A stretch of 5,567 nt of DNA, from positions 1 to 5,567 of the forward strand of contig JADFVP010000179.1 in NCBI GenBank assembly GCA_015222595.1, given 5' to 3'. Origin of the DNA: Pseudomonadota bacterium (GTDB lineage: Bacteria; Desulfobacterota; GWC2-55-46; JADFVP01). Position numbers and translations under genes: made by a program. Below the pieces are notes generated by a model that ran no database searches, was not told where the DNA came from, and saw only the letters and a list, made by a program, of their open reading frames with translations. Below, one piece after another: positions 1 to 5,567 of the stretch; position 1 is the first letter of the stretch, and every line of letters begins with the position of its first letter.

Positions 1-78
1 GAGAAGGTGCAATACTTCTTCTGGTAATCGATAGTTCTCAACCTTGCCCTGAAGCGTCTGTTTGTAGGTGAACGGCAC
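1..78 (-). other. Possible edge fragment of a minus-strand gene (unidentified)
   Basis: On the minus strand, a GTG at 78-76 opens 26 codons that run off the left edge without a stop (start VPFTYKQTLQGK, then ending in RLPEEVLHLL). A purine-rich GAAGAG lies about 10 nt upstream and could serve as a weak ribosome binding site. The same frame also reads sensibly upstream of an in-frame TAG at 87-85 (WEHPDSLDAFSTAIEE, 135-88) until a TAA further up. This could be the start of a divergent gene, a decayed gene with a stop, or chance. I do not recognise the peptide. A competing plus-strand frame (3-71) is also open, so the evidence is thin. Confidence 0.2.
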
Positions 79-170
79 AACTTTCTACTCTTCTATCGCT
101 GTGCTAAAGGCATCCAAGCTATCGGGATGTTCCCACCCTGTTTTTTAAAACCCTCACCTTAAGCTCTCTA

Positions 171-201
171 TTGTAAACCCAACATCCAAATCGGTTGACA
201 A
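171..201 (+). promoter_or_regulatory. BirA-type biotin operator
   Basis: The left half-site TTGTAAACC (171-179) and the right half-site GGTTGACAA (193-201) form an inverted repeat with one mismatch between arms. Both match the known bacterial BirA (biotin repressor / biotin-protein ligase) operator halves, TTGTMAACC and GGTTKACAA. Location supports the call: 30 nt lie between the site and the bioB start codon of a biotin operon. By family knowledge, BirA charged with biotinoyl-AMP dimerises here and represses transcription when biotin is plentiful. The right half contains a perfect TTGACA (195-200) that could be the -35 element, so repressor binding would block RNA polymerase directly. The spacer is 13 nt, shorter than the roughly 15-16 nt I recall for typical sites such as the E. 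coli bio operator. Confidence 0.82.
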
Positions 202-224
202 TCGTCTGCCTCTTATGGTACTCA
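195..224 (+). promoter_or_regulatory. Candidate sigma-70-like promoter of the bio operon
   Basis: A perfect -35 hexamer TTGACA (195-200) lies inside the operator. The best partner at an 18-nt spacer is TACTCA (219-224), a poor -10 hexamer that is preceded by TG plus one base (216-218), as in extended -10 promoters. Transcription would then begin at or within a few bases of the bioB ATG. The -35 is good and the -10 is weak, so the promoter itself is an inference. A start further upstream, using TATTGT (169-174) as -10, is an alternative without a good -35. Confidence 0.35.
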
Positions 225-228
225 TAAG
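212..228. repeat. Perfect 6-bp inverted repeat just before bioB
   Basis: CTTATG (212-217) and CATAAG (223-228) are exact reverse complements separated by 5 nt, and the second arm ends 3 nt before the bioB ATG. It could form a small RNA hairpin or be a protein-binding dyad. With only six AT-rich pairs it may also be chance. It occupies the position where a Shine-Dalgarno sequence would be expected. Confidence 0.45.
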
Positions 229-231
229 TGT

Positions 232-1212
232 ATGAAAATACTAGAGATAGCCCTCTTAAAGGGCATGGACGGAACCGGGCTTTCTTCAGAAGAGGCCAGC
301 AAATTCGTCGAGCTTGGCGAAGAGCGTATTACAGAGATACTCGCCGTAACCGAGCAGGTTAGGAAGAAGCACAAGGGAGACGAAGTGGATCTGTGCGCGA
401 TTACGAGCGCAAAGACGGGCCTGTGCGCCGAGGACTGCTCCTTCTGCTCCCAGTCCGTCAACTACGCCACCGACATAAAGAGCCACACGATGGTGGAGTC
501 CGAAGATATTATTCGAAGCGCAAAGGAGGCCGAGGCCTCAGGGGCCAGAGAGTTCTCCATAGTAACGAGTGGAACTAAGGTGGAGAAAGAGCGCGACGTA
601 GAGAAACTTATCGGCGCGCTAAAGGGAATGAAGGAGACGGTTGAAGTGGAACGGTGCGCCTCGCTCGGCAACCTTACGCCCGAGACAATGGGCAGGCTTA
701 AGAGCGCGGGCCTTGAGAGCTACCACCACAACCTCGAGACCTCGCGTTCGTACTTTCCTCATATCTGCACCACGCACAAATACGAAGAGGACGTAGAAGT
801 GGTGCGCAACGCCAAAAAGGCAGGCTTCTATGTCTGCTCCGGCGGCATCTTCGGTCTCGGAGAGTCGTGGGACGATCGGATTGAGCTGGCCGAGACGCTC
901 ACCGAACTCGGCGTAGACTCTGTGCCGATAAACTTTCTGAACCCGCGCCCCGGCACGCCGCTCGAAAAATCGAATAACTTGACACCGCGCGAGTGCCTGA
1001 AGATCATAGCGCTCTACCGGTTGATGATGCCGACTACCGACATTGTCGTCTGCGGAGGCCGGAACGTAAATCTCCGCGACCTTCAGAGCATGCTCTTTGC
1101 CGCAGGCGCCAACGGCATGATGATCGGCAACTACCTCACCACTCCCGGAAGAAGTACCGAAGATGACCTCAATATGCTCAAAGACCTTGGGCTCACCCCA
1201 AAGGCGCACTGA
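232..1212 (+). CDS. bioB: Biotin synthase BioB (radical SAM)
   Basis: Catalyses the last step of biotin synthesis, inserting sulfur between C6 and C9 of dethiobiotin by radical S-adenosylmethionine chemistry in the cytoplasm. The 326-residue protein has the usual family length. The radical-SAM cluster motif CAEDCSFC gives C65, C69 and C72. YHHNLETS (164-171), CSGGIFGLGE (202-211), SVPINFL (230-236) and YLTTPG (301-306) are family signatures. Auxiliary-cluster positions C142, C202 and R277 correspond to E. coli C128, C188 and R260. The residue matching E. coli C97 is Ser109, and an extra Cys (C274) sits three residues before R277 in the CGGR motif. The start at 232 gives an N-terminus of normal family length, but no clear Shine-Dalgarno precedes it. 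It is the first gene of the operon, directly downstream of the BirA operator, and 18 nt before bioF. Identification is secure; the type of auxiliary cluster is open. Confidence 0.97.
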   Translation: MKILEIALLKGMDGTGLSSEEASKFVELGEERITEILAVTEQVRKKHKGDEVDLCAITSAKTGLCAEDCSFCSQSVNYATDIKSHTMVESEDIIRSAKEAEASGAREFSIVTSGTKVEKERDVEKLIGALKGMKETVEVERCASLGNLTPETMGRLKSAGLESYHHNLETSRSYFPHICTTHKYEEDVEVVRNAKKAGFYVCSGGIFGLGESWDDRIELAETLTELGVDSVPINFLNPRPGTPLEKSNNLTPRECLKIIALYRLMMPTTDIVVCGGRNVNLRDLQSMLFAAGANGMMIGNYLTTPGRSTEDDLNMLKDLGLTPKAH

Positions 1213-1230
1213 GCGGATAGCCCGCAAATA

Positions 1231-2424
1231 ATGAATAAAATCGAAACCGACATAACTGAAGAGCTGGCGCGACTTAAAGACGCAGGCCTAAGACGCGTAC
1301 TCAAAAGTATCGAAAGCGCGCAGGGGCCGCGCGTACGTGTAAAAGACGCCGGAAGTTCTAAAGAACAGCTCCTCTTGTGCTCCAACGACTACTTAGGGCT
1401 AGCCAACCACCCGGCCATAAAAGAGGCGCTCTCTAGAGGCGTAGACGAGTACGGCGTGGGGGCCGGTGCCTCAAGGCTGGTCTCTGGCACAATGGCACCG
1501 CACCGCTGTCTCGAAGAGTGCATAAAGGACTTCTTCTCCGCAGAGGCTGCGCTGCTCTTCAACTCCGGCTACAACGCCAACCTGGGGGTTATTACCGCTC
1601 TGGCCGGGCGCGGAACCGAGATCTTCTCCGACAGGCTCAACCACGCCTCGATAGTAGACGGCTGTATCTTAAGCCGAGCAAAAGTACACCGGTACTCTGG
1701 TGTCGAGTCGCTGGAGAGAAAACTTAAAAGCTCAAAGACCGAGCGCCGTCTGATAATAACCGAGGGGCTCTTCAGCATGGACGGTAACTTCGCGCCTCTT
1801 CCTGAGCTGCTCGGCCTCGCCAAGAAATATGGAGCAACGCTCATTCTCGACGACGCGCACGCAGTTGGCGCGCTCGGCGAGTACGGGCGCGGCACACCGG
1901 AAATGCTCGGCATAGAGGCTCCGGATATTATCCGTGTCGGAACCTTCGGCAAGGCCTTTGGCACCTTCGGCGCTTTTGTCACCGGCTCCAGCGAGATGAT
2001 AGAACTGCTAGTGTCGAAGTCGCGACCCTTTATCTACACCACCGCACTGCCGCCCGCGCTCGCGTATGCAAGCCTGAAATCGCTCGAACTCGTGATTGCC
2101 GGTACGGAACTTAGAGCCCGGCTCGAAGAGAACAGGGCGCAGATGAGCCAGGGACTTAAAACTGCCGGTATAGATACGCTTGAGAGCGAGTCGCACATCA
2201 TTCCGGTTATAGTCGGCTCGGCAGCCAAAAGCACGGAGGTTAGCCGAACGCTTGAGAACTCCGGCCTCTTCATTCAGGCCATCAGGCCGCCGACAGTACC
2301 AGAGGGCACATCGCGCCTGCGTGTTACTCTGAGCGCTGCGCACACTAAAGAGGAACTCTCCATTGCGCTCGGCGCGATCACCAGTGCCGTTGACTCTTCA
2401 CTTACTGATAAAAAGGGAGCGTGA
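1231..2424 (+). CDS. bioF: 8-amino-7-oxononanoate synthase BioF
   Basis: PLP-dependent enzyme of the alpha-oxoamine synthase family. It condenses pimeloyl-ACP (or pimeloyl-CoA) with L-alanine, releasing CO2, to give KAPA, the first committed ring-carbon precursor of biotin. At 397 residues it is close to the E. coli enzyme. Visible motifs are LCSNDYLGLANHP (49-61), GAGASRLVSGT (77-87), the PLP-stacking His138 in SDRLNHASIVDG, TEGLFSMDGNFAPL (177-190), the PLP-binding Asp208 and His210 in LDDAHAVGALGEYGRGT, and the Schiff-base Lys241 in GTFGKAFGTFG. The C-terminal IRPPTVPEGTSRLRVTLSA (351-369) is also typical. The ATG at 1231 follows bioB by 18 nt with only a weak purine stretch (GCGGAT) upstream, so translation may be partly coupled to bioB. 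All catalytic residues are intact. The family also contains KBL (2-amino-3-ketobutyrate CoA ligase), but operon context settles BioF. Confidence 0.97.
   Translation: MNKIETDITEELARLKDAGLRRVLKSIESAQGPRVRVKDAGSSKEQLLLCSNDYLGLANHPAIKEALSRGVDEYGVGAGASRLVSGTMAPHRCLEECIKDFFSAEAALLFNSGYNANLGVITALAGRGTEIFSDRLNHASIVDGCILSRAKVHRYSGVESLERKLKSSKTERRLIITEGLFSMDGNFAPLPELLGLAKKYGATLILDDAHAVGALGEYGRGTPEMLGIEAPDIIRVGTFGKAFGTFGAFVTGSSEMIELLVSKSRPFIYTTALPPALAYASLKSLELVIAGTELRARLEENRAQMSQGLKTAGIDTLESESHIIPVIVGSAAKSTEVSRTLENSGLFIQAIRPPTVPEGTSRLRVTLSAAHTKEELSIALGAITSAVDSSLTDKKGA
2416..2419 (+). promoter_or_regulatory. Ribosome binding site of the BioH-like gene
   Basis: GGAG inside AAAAGGGAG (2411-2419) lies within the 3' end of bioF. 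It is 4 nt before the ATG at 2424 and only 1 nt before the in-frame GTG at 2421. The spacing favours ATG 2424 as the start, which overlaps the bioF TGA by one base (TGATG). Confidence 0.6.
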
Positions 2425-3266
2425 TGGAAAGCGCCGCCTCGCTACTCTTTATGCACGGCTGGGCCACGGACTCTTCCGTCTGGGACGGCTCCGCTAAAGA
2501 GATCGCTGGTGGTCGGGTCTACCACGCGCTCGATTTACCGGGCCACGGCGGAGTTGAGAACTGGGACTCGGAGACACTCGATCCGGCAGGGCGCGAAATT
2601 GCCCGCGTTACAAACGCAGCCCCCAAGTCGAATGGCACGGACACTGGCTCCATCATCGGCATAGGGTGGAGCCTCGGCGGCATGGCGCTTCTAAGCGCTG
2701 CGGCTAAAGATCCCGGACTCTTTAAAGGCCTCGTGCTCGTAAGCACCGGCGCGAGTTTTGTTACAAGACCCGGCTTTGAGTTCGGCACGCCGAGAGCGCG
2801 CGTCAGAATGATGGTGGAGGGAATGCGAAAGAGTGCTGAAGAGACGCTTAAAGGGTTCTACCCATTGAACTTCACTACGGAAGAGGCAAAGAGCGCGGAG
2901 GCTAAAGATTTTATTTCGCGCTACGCTCCACCGGGCCCCGTACTCTGTACAGAGCCCGGCAGTGGACGCCCGCCGGGCTGCTACCCGACATTCGACTATA
3001 CTGAAATCACCAACGCGCTCGCCGCGCTCGGAGCTATCGACTTAAGAGCAGAGGCCAAAGCACTGAAAGTACCGACCCTTATAATTCACGGCACCGAAGA
3101 TCTGGTCTGCCCCATTGAGGCAGGCCGAGCGTTACACGAGCTACTTGAAAAATCTACTCACTCTACAATGACACGCTTTACAGGGGCCGGCCACGCGCCC
3201 TTTATAACCGAACGCGATCGGTTCAACAGAACCGTCATAGACTTTATAAAGACCCTAGAGAGGTAA
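2424..3266 (+). CDS. bioH: BioH-like pimeloyl-ACP methyl ester carboxylesterase
   Basis: Alpha/beta-hydrolase of 280 residues. Its inferred role is to hydrolyse the methyl ester of pimeloyl-ACP methyl ester once BioC-primed fatty-acid synthesis has reached seven carbons. The catalytic triad is visible: nucleophile Ser83 in GWSLGG, Asp226 in HGTEDLVCP and His257 in GAGHAPF. The oxyanion-hole HG is at residues 11-12, and DLPGHG (37-42) is the usual following motif. GWSLGG and HAPFI both match E. coli BioH closely. The lid region (about 112-170) is basic, with several Arg residues that could contact the ACP phosphopantetheine arm. Compared with E. coli BioH (256 aa) there is an extra Pro/Gly-rich segment at about 169-191 with Cys175 and Cys186. 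Start: ATG 2424 is preferred to GTG 2421 by ribosome-binding-site spacing. The fold is certain; the BioH function rests on motifs plus its position between bioF and bioC, and other esterases (BioG, BioJ, BioK, BioV) fill this slot elsewhere. Confidence 0.85.
   Translation: MESAASLLFMHGWATDSSVWDGSAKEIAGGRVYHALDLPGHGGVENWDSETLDPAGREIARVTNAAPKSNGTDTGSIIGIGWSLGGMALLSAAAKDPGLFKGLVLVSTGASFVTRPGFEFGTPRARVRMMVEGMRKSAEETLKGFYPLNFTTEEAKSAEAKDFISRYAPPGPVLCTEPGSGRPPGCYPTFDYTEITNALAALGAIDLRAEAKALKVPTLIIHGTEDLVCPIEAGRALHELLEKSTHSTMTRFTGAGHAPFITERDRFNRTVIDFIKTLER
3257..3263 (+). promoter_or_regulatory. Ribosome binding site deciding the TTG start of bioC
   Basis: AGAGAGG overlaps the 3' end of the preceding gene and lies 9 nt before the TTG at 3273. 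No ATG or GTG in this frame lies nearby, and the TTG start gives exactly the N-terminus expected for BioC. Confidence 0.6.
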
Positions 3267-3272
3267 ACTCGA

Positions 3273-4247
3273 TTGCTGGATAAGAAGAAAATACAGAGCA
3301 GCTTTTCTCATGCCGCGCCGACCTACGAGGCGAACTCGGAGGTACAAAGAGAGGTTGTCTGCGGGCTGGTGCACCACTTTACGCACAGGGTCGAGGCCTC
3401 GGTAGAGTCGGCCATAGAGACTGCCTTCGTTGCCAACGGCAACTCCTCTGACATGGAAGTCGAAACGGTAACTGGCCGCGCTCTCGACATTGGCTGCGGC
3501 ACCGGCTCCGTTGGGCGCACTCTCAACGCGGCCTACCCGGCCCTTACAGTCTGGCAGACCGACATCGCGGGCGGTATGGTGCAACGAGCGCGTGAACTTT
3601 CACGCGACCTTTCAGCCCAAGCAAACAGCGCTGAAGAGTCGCACCGGATTCTCTGTGCCGAATCCGAAGCCCTGCCCTTTGGCCCCTCTACCTTCGACTA
3701 CTGCTTTTCCAGCCTCGTCTACCAGTGGGTTGACAATACAGAGACCGCATTCAAAGAGGCCGCATCCGTGCTCACACCCGGAGGGCTCTTTCTCTTTTCG
3801 ACACTCGGACCGCTCACCCTGCCGGAACTGAGCGAGAGCTACTCTGAAGCAACAGCCAGACTTACGTCTGGGGCGAAGAACAGGCCACAAACAGAACAGC
3901 TTGCACCGTACAAAGAGCCTGCCGAGATAGAGGACGAAATGAACAGAGCGGGCTTTTGTGATATTCGCATTGAGAGAGTAACGATAGAGAAGAGGTACTC
4001 GAACATGTACGAACTGCTTGGACGCCTTAAAAAGATCGGCGCGTTCAGACGGACCGAAACTGTCCCGGTGCCCGACGAGAACAGTTCAAAAGAGAACCTC
4101 GGAGAAAGAACCGCGATACTAAAAGCAGCAGCGCGTATCTACAAAGAGCGCTTCGGCAGCTCTGACGGAACCGTAAGCGCCACCTACGACGTGCTCTACG
4201 TCTCAGGAAAAAGATCAGCCTCAGCCTCAGGAGAAAAGAGTAGATGA
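3273..4247 (+). CDS. bioC: Malonyl-ACP O-methyltransferase BioC
   Basis: Class I SAM-dependent methyltransferase that methylates the free carboxyl of malonyl-ACP, disguising it as a fatty-acid primer for two elongation rounds to pimeloyl-ACP methyl ester. The N-terminal KIQSSFSHAAPTYEANSEVQ (6-25) is the typical BioC opening. SAM-binding motif I is LDIGCGTGS (71-79), followed by the acidic Asp97 in TDIAGGMVQRAR, SEALPF (131-136), SSLVYQW (146-152), and the diagnostic FSTLGPLTLPEL (175-186). Length is 324 residues against 251 in E. coli. About 25 extra residues precede motif I (roughly 38-68), a smaller insertion lies near 109-124, and the Ser-rich C-terminal tail ends KRSASASGEKSR. The start is TTG at 3273, supported by a purine-rich ribosome binding site; the rare start codon may keep expression low. 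The gene follows the hydrolase by 6 nt and overlaps bioA by 4 nt (ATGA), so it is probably translationally coupled to bioA. Confidence 0.94.
   Translation: MLDKKKIQSSFSHAAPTYEANSEVQREVVCGLVHHFTHRVEASVESAIETAFVANGNSSDMEVETVTGRALDIGCGTGSVGRTLNAAYPALTVWQTDIAGGMVQRARELSRDLSAQANSAEESHRILCAESEALPFGPSTFDYCFSSLVYQWVDNTETAFKEAASVLTPGGLFLFSTLGPLTLPELSESYSEATARLTSGAKNRPQTEQLAPYKEPAEIEDEMNRAGFCDIRIERVTIEKRYSNMYELLGRLKKIGAFRRTETVPVPDENSSKENLGERTAILKAAARIYKERFGSSDGTVSATYDVLYVSGKRSASASGEKSR
4215..4230 (+). repeat. Tandem TCAGCC hexamer at the end of bioC
   Basis: TCAGCC occurs twice in tandem (4215-4220, 4221-4226) followed by TCAG (4227-4230). It encodes the Ser-Ala-Ser-Ala-Ser run in the BioC tail, and its last partial copy creates the AGGAG (4229-4233) that serves as the ribosome binding site for bioA, 10 nt before its ATG. 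Confidence 0.5.
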
Positions 4248-5567
4248 AAAGACAGAGCAAGAGAACCAAAAGACTGGTAGAGGCCGACAAGGCAAACGTC
4301 TGGCATCCCTTTACGCAGATGAGCGAGTGGGAAAAGTCTACCCCTATCGTTATTGAGCGCGGCGAGGGCAACTACCTTATAGATACAGACGGCAACCGGT
4401 ACCTCGACGCCGCCAGCTCGCTCTGGGTTACGGTGCACGGTCACAGGGTGCGCGAGATAGACAACGCCGTAAAGGCGCAGCTCGACAAAATCGCGCACAC
4501 GACGCTGCTGGGGCTCGCCTCTGTCCCCTCTATAGAGCTTGCAGAGCGGCTCGTTGAGATAACGCCCAAAAACCTCACGCGCCTCTTCTACTCGGACAAC
4601 GGAAGCACTGCGGTCGAGGTGGCCTTAAAGCTCTCGTACCAGTACTGGCATCAGAACGGTGAACAAAAAAAGAAACGCTTCGTCTCCTTCACCGGCGCGT
4701 ACCACGGAGACACCTTCGGCTCGATGAGTGTTGGCGAAGTCGGGGCCTTTGTCGCAAAATTCCGGCCGCTTCTTTTCAAATCCCTCAACGCGCCATACGC
4801 CTACTGCTACCGCTGTCCGGTCAAGTTGAGTTACCCGGGCTGCAAGATAGCCTGCCTTGACTCTCTCGAAAATCTGTTAAAGAAGAGCCACAAAGAGGTT
4901 GCTGCCGTAGTGATCGAGCCGCTCGTGCAGGGGGCCGCAGGAATGATTACCGCACCAAAGGGTTTTCTAAAGGGCGTGGCGCGCCTTGCAAAAAAGTACG
5001 ACGTGCACCTTATAGCCGACGAGGTTGCAGTCGGCTTTGGCCGCACGGGAAACATGATAGCGTGTGACGAGGAGAGGGTTCGCCCGGACTTTCTCTGCCT
5101 TGCCAAGGGCATAACCGGCGGCTACCTGCCCCTTGCCGCCACGCTGACCACGGAGAAGATCTACAAAAAATTCCTCGGACCGTACGAAGAGCTGAACGCC
5201 TTCTTCCACGGTCACACCTACACCGGCAACCCGCTTGGGTGCGCTGCGGCAATCGCCAACCTCGACCTCTTCAAGAAAAGAAAGACGATCGAGAAGGTAA
5301 AGAAGAGTGCCGCACTTATGGCTAAACTCCTCGAACCTCTAAAAGAGTGTGGACACGTAGGCGACGTCAGGCAGCACGGACTGATGGCCGGAATAGAACT
5401 CGTTAAGGACAAAAAGACAAAGGCGCGATTCGCAATGGTTGAGCGGGTAGGGTATCGCGTCTCTATGGAGACGCGAAAAGACGGGGTAATTACGCGCCCA
5501 ATCGGCGACACCATGATAATCATGCCGCCTTTTCCCATTAAAGCTAATGAGCTTAAAAAAATAGTAA
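4244..5567 (+). CDS. bioA: Adenosylmethionine-8-amino-7-oxononanoate aminotransferase BioA (3' end missing)
   Basis: PLP-dependent class III aminotransferase that converts KAPA to DAPA, usually with S-adenosylmethionine as amino donor. The frame is open for 441 codons from ATG 4244 to the window edge with no stop. The text ends near the family C-terminus, so perhaps 10-20 residues are missing. Visible motifs are WHPFTQM (20-26), SSLWVTVHGH (58-67), DNGSTAVEVALK (118-129), YHGDTFG (153-159), VVIEPLVQGAAGM (222-234), Asp259 in IADEVAVGFGRTG (PLP pyridine N), the Schiff-base Lys288 in CLAKGITGGYLPLA, HGHTYTGNPLGCAAA (322-336), and the substrate-carboxylate Arg418 in TRPIGDTMIIMPP. Cysteines 188, 191, 200 and 204 form a compact cluster. 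It overlaps bioC by 4 nt. A lysine-using variant as in Bacillus cannot be excluded from sequence alone; the fold and pathway step are secure. Confidence 0.95.
   Translation, partial: MKRQSKRTKRLVEADKANVWHPFTQMSEWEKSTPIVIERGEGNYLIDTDGNRYLDAASSLWVTVHGHRVREIDNAVKAQLDKIAHTTLLGLASVPSIELAERLVEITPKNLTRLFYSDNGSTAVEVALKLSYQYWHQNGEQKKKRFVSFTGAYHGDTFGSMSVGEVGAFVAKFRPLLFKSLNAPYAYCYRCPVKLSYPGCKIACLDSLENLLKKSHKEVAAVVIEPLVQGAAGMITAPKGFLKGVARLAKKYDVHLIADEVAVGFGRTGNMIACDEERVRPDFLCLAKGITGGYLPLAATLTTEKIYKKFLGPYEELNAFFHGHTYTGNPLGCAAAIANLDLFKKRKTIEKVKKSAALMAKLLEPLKECGHVGDVRQHGLMAGIELVKDKKTKARFAMVERVGYRVSMETRKDGVITRPIGDTMIIMPPFPIKANELKKIV

Larger units (their letters stand above)
1..231. other. Upstream non-coding region of the biotin operon
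   Basis: No complete gene is visible on either strand. The stretch looks more AT-rich than the genes that follow. Its right third contains the biotin operator and a short inverted repeat next to the bioB start. Its left part contains only short open segments at the window edge, plus a GTTTT/AAAAC palindrome at 140-151 with no clear role. Confidence 0.6.

Noticed and set aside
3..71. Plus-strand open frame from the left edge ending in TGA at 69-71
   Set aside because: Only 22 codons and no recognisable motif; it competes with a minus-strand frame over the same bases, so neither is called as a gene.
124..146. GGGA-TGT-TCCC hairpin followed at some distance by six T (terminator-like)
   Set aside because: The stem is only 4 bp and is separated from the T-run by six bases, too weak for a rho-independent terminator call.
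140..151. GTTTT-TT-AAAAC palindrome as a regulatory site
   Set aside because: An AT-run palindrome of this kind is easily produced by chance and matches no operator I recognise.
264..266. Internal ATG as an alternative bioB start (residue 12)
   Set aside because: The purine run AAAGGG lies too close to it, and residues 1-11 fit the N-terminal helix seen in the family.
619..1227. Long minus-strand open frame of 202 codons opposite bioB
   Set aside because: It is antisense to intact bioB with no ribosome binding site or recognisable motifs; the open length follows from GC-rich codon structure on the other strand.
1569..1982. Minus-strand open frame of 137 codons opposite bioF
   Set aside because: Shadow of the intact bioF reading frame; low-complexity Ser/Pro/Arg composition typical of antisense frames.
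2421..2423. GTG as start of the BioH-like gene
   Set aside because: Only 1 nt after the GGAG ribosome binding site; ATG at 2424 has a better distance and codon. The difference is one residue.

Overview
The window holds a compact, plus-strand biotin (vitamin B7) biosynthesis operon. The order is bioB, bioF, a BioH-type alpha/beta hydrolase, bioC and bioA, with bioA running off the right edge. A 231-nt upstream region carries a recognisable BirA-type biotin operator. Every gene call rests on motifs read directly in the translations; no database search was possible.

Layout. Bases 1-231 contain no convincing complete gene. At the left edge are degenerate traces of possible coding sequence, then two inverted half-sites of the biotin operator (171-201), then a small perfect inverted repeat that ends 3 nt before the bioB start codon. 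From 232 to the end the strand is almost fully coding: an 18-nt gap between bioB and bioF, a 1-nt stop/start overlap between bioF and the hydrolase, a 6-nt gap to bioC, and a 4-nt ATGA overlap between bioC and bioA. No internal promoter or terminator is visible, so one transcript under BirA control is the simplest reading.

How the genes work together. BioC methylates the free carboxyl of malonyl-ACP, so that fatty-acid synthesis can extend it to pimeloyl-ACP methyl ester. The BioH-like esterase removes the methyl group. BioF condenses pimeloyl-ACP with alanine to give KAPA (7-keto-8-aminopelargonate). BioA transaminates KAPA to DAPA (7,8-diaminopelargonate). BioD, not seen here, would make dethiobiotin, and BioB inserts sulfur. 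Every dedicated step of the BioC/BioH route except bioD is therefore present.

Organism. The DNA is a moderately GC-rich bacterial sequence with frequent ATA, AGA and AGG codons. BioB lacks one of the usual Cys ligands of the [2Fe-2S] cluster and has an extra Cys in a CGGR motif, and BioA carries a four-Cys segment. I associate this combination with anaerobic or Desulfobacterota-like lineages, but the assignment is a weak inference.

I see no previously undescribed system. The points most worth a second look are the altered cluster-ligand set in BioB, the short spacer of the operator, and the near-absence of a leader or Shine-Dalgarno sequence before bioB.
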